In this document: positions 31,468 to 33,474 of the stretch, piece by piece
Layout: every line of letters begins with the position of its first letter
Position numbering within the stretch: the stretch's first letter is position 1
Assembly (NCBI GenBank): GCA_036244855.1
Contig: BQKZ01001364.1
Coordinates: 1-33,474 of the forward strand
Direction of reading: 5' to 3'
Source: Temnopleurus reevesii
Taxonomy: Eukaryota > Echinodermata > Echinoidea > Temnopleuroida > Temnopleuridae
Length of the DNA stretch: 33,474 nt
Made by a program: the position numbers and the translations under genes
Notes under the pieces: generated by a model
What the model was told of the DNA's origin: nothing
Database searches by the model: none
Seen by the model: the letters and a program-made list of their open reading frames with translations, nothing else

Positions 31468-32736
31468 GATGATGATGATGGTGATTATGATAAGGATGAC
31501 AACAACAATTACAAGGATTTAGAAGATGACAAAGAAGATGTCGATGATGACAACGAAAATGACGATGATGATGAAGATGACGACGATGATGATAATGATG
31601 ATGATGACACTGATGATGATGATGATGATGATTGTGATGTTGATTATAATTTTGATGATGATGATAATGGAAAATATGGTGGTGAATATGAAGTCTTGTA
31701 AATTGAGAAAATTGATAGTTGTGTAGGTGTACATGTACATCACTCAAAGATTTATTCATTGAGGTGGCTTTGATCACCATGAACTAATAGACTAATTTGT
31801 GATTAAATAGTGTGTTGTGATTGAAGTATAATCATTCTATTATATCTTCCTTTTCCTTCTTATTTACAGCCCCTCAAATATGTTGGTGAAGTTCTCAAGA
31901 AGATAAAATCAAGGTGAGGTCCATTTTACAGTGCTGTATGTAAAAGCTAAATACAGTTTTAAAAGTATTGTGGACATAAATATTTATATATATATGTATG
32001 TACAGTATGTCAATCTGTTCTGGTTGTTACTATCCACTTTCATGTGCATTTTAGGAATTGAAGTTTTGTATTTGCACTTTTTAAGACGACATTGAATTAT
32101 AATCCTACACCACATGATGCAACCGCAAATATTTTTGAATGCATGTGGAATGGCAATATACTTGCACTTACACTGATATTTTACTTTCAAAAGGTAAAAT
32201 TAAATTGATGTATTAAACACAGTGCTGGCTTAATGCTAAAGGTGCTAAACCTGCACTTCTATATTGAAAGTATACAATTAGTTTACATCTTGAGGTATTT
32301 GAAAGAAAAAACTCATAAAATTTCATTCTCATTTCGTGTCTGTAGCTCAATTATGTTCTTAAGCTGTTACCCCTCCTGACTTTTGGGTCTCTCATCAATA
32401 GAAGTAGAGTTGTTTTGGGCCATTCATTTCCAGATATTTTGTTTTAATTATATTTCAGTGAAATGCAAGAGAATCACCTAGTCTTGCCTCTAGAGTTTGT
32501 TCTGCATTTGTTATCTCTCCTTTAGTGTCTCACCAAAGAATACAAAAAAAAAATTACCCAAGTTCAAAAACATTCATTCTTGTATGATTTATTTTATTAC
32601 ATTACAGTGAGCTTGAAGAGAGCCTGCTAGTCTTGCCTCTAGACTTTGTCCTTCAGCTGTTACCACTTCTGGAATCTCTCATCAATGAATCAAAAGAAGT
32701 GGAATTGTCATGTAGATGCTTGCTATTCCTGTTAAG
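11558..32736 (+). CDS. WDR3: WDR3 (Utp12/Dip2 homologue), SSU-processome WD40 protein, 3' end beyond window, internal TGA
   Basis: Exons: 11558-11716, 12376-12585, 13077-13195, 13839-13917 (or 16631-16709), 14907-15002 (or 17271-17366), 15557-15673 (or 17920-18033), 18508-18609, 19284-19381 (or 21088-21185), 21822-21920, 22369-22599, 23263-23458, 24011-24099, 24620-24761, 25285-25341, 27250-27462, 27870-27923, 28368-28496, 30058-30219, 31260-31310, 31870-31913, 32608-32736. These give about 858 codons of a protein that is about 943 residues in human. Two sets of WD40 blades are visible by their terminal strands (IKLFD, VIIWD, VKFWD, LQVWE; then VKIWN, LKFWE, VKLWG, LKHWD, LRLWE). An acidic linker and a Lys/Arg-rich segment lie between them, and the start of the C-terminal Utp12 domain follows. 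The family protein is a nucleolar UTP-B subunit needed for 18S rRNA processing. Odd points are duplicated exons 4-6 and 8, many partial exon copies in introns, and an in-frame TGA at about codon 677 (exon 16). Confidence 0.95.
11787..11843 (+). pseudogene. Decayed partial copy of WDR3 exon 1
   Basis: CGAAGCCAACATATTCATCA..AATATCATTTTGCTGCAGTG..TCTGCTGTTGAGCATG parallels the exon-1 stretch encoding [20 protein letters not shown]. It contains an 8-base gap and no splice sites. It lies just after a poly-G run in intron 1. Confidence 0.8.
12131..12292. mobile_element. MITE, same family as 6029-6203
   Basis: Left GGTGTGTTGCTACAAAGTTG..CAATTGATCA, right TGATCAAGTGCAACACCC. Approximate inverted ends around a short interior. 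The rest of intron 1 (11844-12130) shows nothing recognised. Confidence 0.6.
12376..12585 (+). CDS. WDR3: WDR3 exon 2
   Basis: Acceptor cttgtag, donor gttagttg, 210 nt (70 codons). Encodes [20 protein letters not shown]..., [20 protein letters not shown] and [16 protein letters not shown]40 blade sequence. Confidence 0.94.
12586..13076 (+). other. WDR3 intron 2
   Basis: AT-rich sequence with no additional exon or repeat recognised. Confidence 0.5.
13077..13195 (+). CDS. WDR3: WDR3 exon 3
   Basis: Acceptor tctggacag, donor gttagtag, 119 nt (ends in phase 2). Encodes [20 protein letters not shown] and [19 protein letters not shown]. Confidence 0.94.
13839..13917 (+). CDS. WDR3: WDR3 exon 4, copy A
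   Basis: Acceptor ataaacag, donor gtaagcat, 79 nt. It completes the split Ser codon and encodes [20 protein letters not shown] and VGHRSE. The protein is identical to copy B. Confidence 0.9.
14291..14725. repeat. Insertion specific to unit A, flanked by a direct repeat of about 55 bp
   Basis: GTAGGATTTTTGTCAGTGAA followed by ACTAGGACTG...AAGCTAAGAA occurs at 14291-14347 and again at 14667-14721. Between them is a purine-rich segment of about 320 bp with GAGCTTGAGCTTTCGATCCT. Unit B lacks it. Confidence 0.7.
14907..15002 (+). CDS. WDR3: WDR3 exon 5, copy A
   Basis: Acceptor atctacag, donor gtaggata, 96 nt. Encodes [20 protein letters not shown] and [12 protein letters not shown]. It has Ile (GLVIGTS) where copy B and, as I recall, human have Thr. 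Confidence 0.9.
15062..15205. mobile_element. MITE-like element (family of 6029-6203), duplicated at 17428-17571
   Basis: TATAGTTGCAATTGATCACA at the left and CGATCAATTGCACCTTTTGA at the right are inverted ends. It lies within the duplicated segment, so it is present in both units. Confidence 0.55.
15275..15475 (-). repeat. SINE/LINE 3'-end-like repeat, duplicated at 17641-17841
   Basis: AATAATGATAATGATGGCTT followed by CCTGTATAGCGCAC, read on the minus strand, gives the GTGCGCTATA...ATTATTATT type 3' end seen in many invertebrate SINEs. Confidence 0.45.
15557..15673 (+). CDS. WDR3: WDR3 exon 6, copy A (acidic linker)
   Basis: Acceptor tttttttag, donor gtgagtat, 117 nt (39 codons). Encodes [20 protein letters not shown] and then a run of Asp/Glu. 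PAKKPRMK is nuclear-localisation-like. Confidence 0.9.
15800..15834 (+). pseudogene. 3' fragment of WDR3 exon 3 (duplicate, no acceptor)
   Basis: TGCTTTATGGCTCAGCATAA..CATTGTCATTTCAAG followed by gttagtat copies the end of exon 3 including its donor. The first 84 bases and the acceptor are absent because the duplication breakpoint lies within the exon. Confidence 0.9.
15905..16130 (+). repeat. Insertion specific to unit B, LINE-3'-end-like tail
   Basis: A segment with no counterpart in unit A, ending in AAATAAAATAAATCAAATCA followed by AATCAAAT, a tandem-tetramer/pentamer tail of the kind left by retrotransposition. No protein was recognised. Confidence 0.5.
16631..16709 (+). CDS. WDR3: WDR3 exon 4, copy B
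   Basis: Acceptor atgaacag, donor gtaagcat, 79 nt. Synonymous differences only from copy A. It could replace copy A but cannot follow exon 6 in frame. Confidence 0.8.
17036..17215. mobile_element. Long fold-back element specific to unit B
   Basis: ATTCAAGGAGGTTTGCGGTT..GCACCATGTGGTGTA pairs with TACACCACATAGTGCAACCG..CAAACCTCCTTGAAT, with inner arms TCTTGAAAAGGACTGAGCAA..AA and TTTTGCTCAGCCCTTTTCAG..GA. A single arm of the same family is at 32102-32145. Confidence 0.85.
17271..17366 (+). CDS. WDR3: WDR3 exon 5, copy B
   Basis: Acceptor caatacag, donor gtatgata, 96 nt. Differs from copy A by Thr in GLVTGTS, the residue I recall in the human protein. Confidence 0.8.
17920..18033 (+). CDS. WDR3: WDR3 exon 6, copy B
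   Basis: Acceptor cttttttag, donor gtgagtat, 114 nt (38 codons). One Asp fewer than copy A, and Ala-Asp-Ala in place of Ala-Asp-Gly near the end. Confidence 0.8.
18508..18609 (+). CDS. WDR3: WDR3 exon 7
   Basis: Acceptor cattcacag, donor gtaagttt, 102 nt (34 codons). Encodes [20 protein letters not shown] and [14 protein letters not shown], like human ILSCRKAGSIMREGRDRVV. Confidence 0.93.
18727..18800. mobile_element. Short inverted-repeat element
   Basis: GTTCACACCTGCGCAATG and AGGTGTGAACGCATTTT form inverted ends about 70 bp apart. Confidence 0.35.
18935..19600 (+). repeat. Duplication around WDR3 exon 8, unit A
   Basis: Matches about 20765-21400. Shared features are the CATAAAGCAATC-type start, the TTTGATGTTGAAAAGTT block, exon 8, and the downstream AGAGTATTACAGG block. 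The introns are more diverged than the exon. Confidence 0.8.
19284..19381 (+). CDS. WDR3: WDR3 exon 8, copy A (Lys/Arg-rich)
   Basis: Acceptor tctgttag, donor gtaaatgt, 98 nt (ends in phase 2). Encodes [20 protein letters not shown] then [12 protein letters not shown], a strongly basic, nuclear/nucleolar-targeting-like stretch between the two propellers. Confidence 0.88.
19735..19880 (+). repeat. GGTGTTGGTGTTG-rich dispersed repeat
   Basis: Inverse copy of about 2690-2870. A related piece with GGTTGGTGTTGAGAG lies at 20170-20219, ending at an undetermined base (20220). Confidence 0.65.
20221..20355 (-). repeat. Solitary arm of the fold-back family of 6432-7015
   Basis: Read in reverse it matches TTTAAAGGGGAAxTACACCC ... 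GAAAAATCAGATGAACAAAC ... AGTTATGAATTTTCAAAG. The partner arm is missing, and the break is at the undetermined base 20220. Confidence 0.8.
20356..20764 (+). other. Intron sequence between exon 8 copies
   Basis: T-rich, possibly the 3' end of a retroelement. No protein was recognised. Confidence 0.35.
21088..21185 (+). CDS. WDR3: WDR3 exon 8, copy B
   Basis: Acceptor ctctcctag, donor gtaagtaa, 98 nt. The protein appears identical to copy A. It has a stronger donor than copy A (gtaagt against gtaaat), so it may be the one used. Confidence 0.85.
21401..21477. other. Near-perfect hairpin, 23-24 bp stem
   Basis: ATTGAAGAGAGTTTGATCAG then TTGT pairs with ACAACTGATC then AACTCTCTTCAAT, with one bulged T and a loop of about 30 nt. 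The size is like a small-RNA precursor, but nothing else supports a miRNA call. Confidence 0.5.
21822..21920 (+). CDS. WDR3: WDR3 exon 9
   Basis: Acceptor gttccacag, donor gtatgacc, 99 nt. Encodes [20 protein letters not shown] and [12 protein letters not shown], like human DEIQRVTNIKTSAKI. Confidence 0.93.
21950..22020 (+). pseudogene. Decayed copy of middle part of WDR3 exon 10
   Basis: Reads [18 protein letters not shown] against [19 protein letters not shown] in the real exon. There is a small insertion and no downstream exon or donor. Confidence 0.85.
22160..22232 (+). pseudogene. Decayed copy of 5' part of WDR3 exon 10 with its acceptor
   Basis: TTTCTAGATCCTTCCACTCC..CTTGTTTAAGCC followed by AGCAGAATGATACTGGTAGT matches the acceptor and first 60 bases of the real exon at 22363-22430. 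It is stop-containing. Confidence 0.7.
22369..22599 (+). CDS. WDR3: WDR3 exon 10
   Basis: Acceptor cactttctag, donor gtaaaaca, 231 nt. I chose this acceptor over the internal gtccag (22394) because it yields [20 protein letters not shown], which aligns with the human KSFDLIHSPHGELKAVFLLQ. Contains [18 protein letters not shown] and VKIWN. Confidence 0.9.
22600..23262 (+). other. WDR3 intron 10
   Basis: AT-rich, with an imperfect (AATAAATTGATA)-like patch at 22730-22860. No exon copy was recognised. Confidence 0.5.
23263..23458 (+). CDS. WDR3: WDR3 exon 11
   Basis: Acceptor ggctcccag, donor gtgaggga, 196 nt. Encodes [36 protein letters not shown] and [16 protein letters not shown]. Confidence 0.95.
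23459..24010 (+). other. WDR3 intron 11
   Basis: AT-rich, with an (AATG)n-like patch near 23830-23850. No extra exon was recognised. Confidence 0.5.
24011..24099 (+). CDS. WDR3: WDR3 exon 12
   Basis: Acceptor ttgttttcag, donor gtaagtag, 89 nt. Encodes [20 protein letters not shown] and SSENDEGRT. Confidence 0.95.
24136..24300 (+). repeat. Three imperfect tandem units of about 60 bp in intron 12
   Basis: AATGTTTTCTGTCTGC, AATGTTTTCCATCTGCAAA and GATGTTTTCTGTATCCACAA start successive similar units, with TTTTTACGCTTCG-like linkers. Confidence 0.5.
24341..24582 (+). pseudogene. Two decayed copies of WDR3 exon 13
   Basis: Copy 1 (24341-24452) reads [20 protein letters not shown] against [20 protein letters not shown] in the real exon. 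Copy 2 (24470-24582) keeps the [14 protein letters not shown] and ..VLFADS.. parts with frameshifts. Neither has a good donor. Confidence 0.88.
24620..24761 (+). CDS. WDR3: WDR3 exon 13
   Basis: Acceptor tgatttaaag, donor gtatgcga, 142 nt. Encodes [40 protein letters not shown] and FFADTLK. Confidence 0.94.
24762..25284 (+). other. WDR3 intron 13
   Basis: No exon copy or repeat was recognised. The 90-codon open frame at 24899 has no recognisable homology. Confidence 0.5.
25285..25341 (+). CDS. WDR3: WDR3 exon 14
   Basis: Acceptor gttcttacag, donor gtaagtta, 57 nt. Encodes [19 protein letters not shown], almost identical to human [19 protein letters not shown]. Confidence 0.95.
25853..25983 (+). 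pseudogene. Truncated exon 15 copy 2
   Basis: Acceptor tgttccacag, then [20 protein letters not shown] and [20 protein letters not shown]. Open up to the truncation point, but no donor. Confidence 0.9.
26265..26414 (+). pseudogene. Truncated exon 15 copy 4
   Basis: Acceptor tttccacag, then [20 protein letters not shown] and [20 protein letters not shown], open until a stop after YSPSFCI. Confidence 0.9.
26684..26840 (+). pseudogene. Truncated exon 15 copy 6
   Basis: Acceptor tatcaatag, then a [24 protein letters not shown] frame and [16 protein letters not shown], stopping soon after the truncation. Confidence 0.88.
27022..27169 (+). pseudogene. Truncated exon 15 copy 8
   Basis: Acceptor atttcttag, then [20 protein letters not shown] and [31 protein letters not shown]. 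The copy closest to the intact exon in sequence and position. Confidence 0.92.
27250..27462 (+). CDS. WDR3: WDR3 exon 15 (intact)
   Basis: Acceptor gttcaacag, donor gtaaattt, 213 nt (71 codons). Encodes [60 protein letters not shown] and ITTLE. It is the only copy with the second WD strand and a donor. Confidence 0.96.
27463..27869 (+). other. WDR3 intron 15
   Basis: AT-rich sequence. No exon copies or clear repeats were seen. Confidence 0.5.
27870..27923 (+). CDS. WDR3: WDR3 exon 16, contains in-frame TGA
   Basis: Acceptor tttgtaacag, donor gtaagtaa, 54 nt, phase 0 on both sides. Reads GHHGEVW, then TGA at 27891-27893, then [10 protein letters not shown]. Human has WCLAVSP here, so the stop replaces a Cys codon by one base change (TGT/TGC to TGA). 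Flanking sequence is conserved and splice sites are intact. Confidence 0.9.
28083..28140 (+). repeat. SINE/LINE 3'-end-like fragment
   Basis: TGGTAAACGCTATAAAGCGC followed by an AATTGAATTGAA tail. Resembles the 3' end of small retroelements. Confidence 0.4.
28368..28496 (+). CDS. WDR3: WDR3 exon 17
   Basis: Acceptor gacttattag, donor gtaagtaa, 129 nt. Encodes [20 protein letters not shown] then [20 protein letters not shown], like human [20 protein letters not shown]. It carries the last WD motif and a charged helix. Confidence 0.96.
28497..29075 (+). other. WDR3 intron 17, proximal part
   Basis: AT-rich, nothing recognised. Confidence 0.45.
29078..29275 (+). mobile_element. tRNA-derived SINE, copy 1
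   Basis: B-box-like GGATTTGAATCCC (29132-29144), then TCCCATGGCGTTGAT and CACTCAACCCAGGTGA..TGCAGGAAT, the same order as in the SINE at 32757-33050. Confidence 0.75.
29277..29932 (+). mobile_element. Dispersed hairpin-ended repeat, copy 2
   Basis: Starts AACTAGATGAATCCTCGACC, has TATGCCTCCGCC, and ends CGGACGGACAACCCGAAAAC then a TGCCTCAGGC..GGCGGAGGCATAA hairpin. Inside is a tandem repeat of about 155 bp (GACCTTTGACCCACTGAACC..CAAAATCTAATCAG... twice). Confidence 0.85.
29558..29577 (-). promoter_or_regulatory. Triple DR1 nuclear-receptor half-site cluster in the repeat
   Basis: TGACCT-T-TGACCT-T-TGACCC, three half-sites with one-base spacing. A second cluster with TGGCCT-T-TGACCT-T-TGACCC is at 29718-29737. 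Confidence 0.4.
30058..30219 (+). CDS. WDR3: WDR3 exon 18
   Basis: Acceptor tatcattcag, donor gtgaggag, 162 nt (54 codons). Encodes [20 protein letters not shown] then [20 protein letters not shown] and E, like human KKTIETVKAAERIMEAIELY. Confidence 0.95.
30240..31000 (+). repeat. Purine-rich block with three or more decayed copies of WDR3 exon 18
   Basis: Copies lie at about 30495-30600 (GTTGAGAGGTTGATGGAAGC ... CCAAGAGGAGATTTGGAAGA), 30640-30690 (GCTGAGAGGAGTAGAGAGAT..TGATGGAAGCTCT) and 30820-30885 (CATCAAGAAGAGATGGGGAA..GATAGCTGACTGGA). The rest is GA-rich filler. The long open frame on the opposite strand is a composition artefact. Confidence 0.85.
31260..31310 (+). CDS. WDR3: WDR3 exon 19
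   Basis: Acceptor tttgtctag, donor gtgagtaa, 51 nt. Encodes [17 protein letters not shown], like human VPLPSNPILMAYGSIS. Confidence 0.93.
31362..31680 (+). repeat. (GAT)n / (GGT)n trinucleotide microsatellite, about 320 bp
   Basis: Long imperfect GATGAT runs with GGT and GAC interruptions in WDR3 intron 19. Its six frames give Asp-, His- and Met/Ile-rich open frames with no conserved features. Confidence 0.95.
31870..31913 (+). CDS. WDR3: WDR3 exon 20
   Basis: Acceptor ttatttacag, donor gtgaggtc, 44 nt (ends in phase 2). Encodes [14 protein letters not shown], like human ...AYVLEIFKGIKSS. Confidence 0.9.
32102..32145 (+). repeat. Single arm of the fold-back family of 17036-17215
   Basis: CCTACACCACATGATGCAAC followed by CGCAAATATTTTTGAATG matches the right arm of the unit-B fold-back. 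Confidence 0.65.
32343..32522 (+). pseudogene. Two decayed copies of parts of WDR3 exon 21
   Basis: 32343-32413 (AAGCTGTTACCCCTCCTGAC..TCTCTCATCAATAGAAGTAG) copies the middle and end of exon 21. 32452-32522 (TTTCAGTGAAATGCAAGAGA..CTAGTCTTGCCTCTAGAGTT) copies its start with the acceptor. Neither has a donor. Confidence 0.85.
32608..32736 (+). CDS. WDR3: WDR3 exon 21 (last exon in window)
   Basis: Acceptor acattacag, donor gtcagtaa, 129 nt. Encodes [20 protein letters not shown] then [20 protein letters not shown] and LLR, like human [20 protein letters not shown], part of the Utp12 domain. About 80 codons should follow outside the window. Confidence 0.95.
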
Positions 32737-32756
32737 GTCAGTAATGGATATAAAAC

Positions 32757-33050
32757 ACTGTTGTCATGGGGTAGTGGTTTAGACTGTCGCCTTAAACTAG
32801 AAGGTTGGCGGTTTGAATCCCGCCCATGGCGTTAATTTCCTTCAGCAAGAATTTTATCCACACTGTGCTGCACTCAACCCAGGTGAAAATGGGTACCTGG
32901 CAGGAATTTATTCCTTAGAATGCTTGAGCATCTAAATGGCTTTATAATTATCGCCAGGGTAATAATATGTATCAGTATCAAGTGAAGTATAGTAAATAGT
33001 GATTGTGCTATATAAATGGACCTATTATTATTATTGTTATTATTTCTATT
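32757..33050 (+). mobile_element. tRNA-derived SINE, copy 2 (full length)
   Basis: A-box-like TAGTGGTTTAGACTG (32773-32787), B-box GGTTTGAATCCC (32810-32821), body with CACTCAACCCAGGTGAAAAT, and 3' end GTGCTATATAAATGGACC plus a (TTATTATTA)n tail. Confidence 0.85.
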
Positions 33051-33337
33051 ATGTAGTAAATCCATTGGAGCCCTCATGGGAAGACCACACTTTTAAAATA
33101 AAGAAGAGGAATAATGCTGGACTTACTGTATTAGCTGAAATTTTCGCTGGGGTCCCAATTTCGTGACTTTTGTGACTAGAAATTTGCTGAAATTTTCACT
33201 CATTAGTATTCCGGTAGACTTTTGTACAATATTCTTTCAAAGCATGAAAACAATAACTGAATAATTTCGAAGCAATCTGAAATTCTGTGAATTCTGAAAT
33301 ATTTATGTCCACTAATATATTGGGTTTTACAGTAATT

Positions 33338-33398
33338 TTTATGCCTCCGCCACCGTAAGGTGGTGCCGGAGGCATTATGTTTTCGGGTTGTCCGTCCG

Positions 33399-33430
<32 letters not shown>

Positions 33431-33474
33431 TCCGTGCGTCCGTCCGGACCTTGTTACCGCGATAAGTTCAGAAC
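33338..33474 (-). mobile_element. Dispersed hairpin-ended repeat, copy 3 (inverted, runs off window)
   Basis: TTATGCCTCCGCCACC..GGTGGTGCCGGAGGCATTA hairpin, then GTTTTCGGGTTGTCCGTCCG, a (CGTG)n/(CGTCCG)n stretch and ACCTTGTTACCGCGATAAGT, the inverse of the end of copy 2. Confidence 0.85.

Noticed and set aside
31337..31780. His-rich (minus) and Asp-rich (plus) open frames of 147 and 120 codons
   Set aside because: Translations of the GAT/GGT microsatellite.
32765..32830. Functional tRNA gene
   Set aside because: A- and B-box-like motifs are present, but no complete cloverleaf with acceptor stem was found; the downstream body and TTATTA tail shared with 29078-29275 mark it as a SINE.

Overview
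This is animal (metazoan) genomic DNA from a large-intron, repeat-rich, AT-rich genome. Every protein-coding signal is a short exon with GT..AG borders, and there are no bacterial operons. The proteins and the style of repeats (small fold-back elements, tRNA-derived SINEs with a GCGCTATATAAA-type 3' end) suggest a marine invertebrate deuterostome. I favour an echinoderm, probably a sea urchin, but this is an inference and no search was run.

Two conserved genes lie head to head. On the minus strand (9111 down to 3411) is a complete seven-exon CFAP298 gene (C21orf59/Kurly, an axonemal-dynein assembly factor). Its exons join in frame to a 290-residue protein, the length I recall for the human protein. 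On the plus strand (11558 to beyond 32736) is WDR3 (yeast Utp12/Dip2, a subunit of the small-subunit processome). I could place 21 coding exons covering about 858 codons; the last part of the C-terminus lies beyond the window. Between the two starts is a probable shared promoter with a perfect NRF1 palindrome (9933-9944). Each gene probably has a non-coding first exon there.

Layout: 1-3400, downstream of CFAP298, repeats only; 3411-9111, CFAP298; 9112-11557, promoter and 5'UTR introns with fold-back repeats; 11558-32736, WDR3; 32757-33474, a SINE and the start of a dispersed hairpin-ended repeat.

The most striking structure is that many exons of both genes are accompanied by partial, decayed copies of themselves ('exon echoes') in the neighbouring intron. 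WDR3 exons 1, 10, 13, 15, 18 and 21 and CFAP298 exons 4, 5 and 7 show this. The extreme case is a tandem array of eight truncated copies of WDR3 exon 15 (25664-27169) just before the intact exon. Separately, WDR3 exons 4-6 and exon 8 are each present twice as full-length exons with good splice sites. Their lengths (292 and 98 nt) mean that including both copies would shift the frame. A single N sits exactly at the junction of the exon 4-6 duplication, so an uncollapsed haplotype in the assembly is a serious alternative to a true duplication.

WDR3 exon 16 also carries an in-frame TGA where the human protein has Cys. The gene shown here is therefore either carrying a null allele or a sequence error, or is (much less likely) recoded. 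The two genes have unrelated jobs (cilia assembly and ribosome biogenesis). Their only visible link is the shared promoter region.
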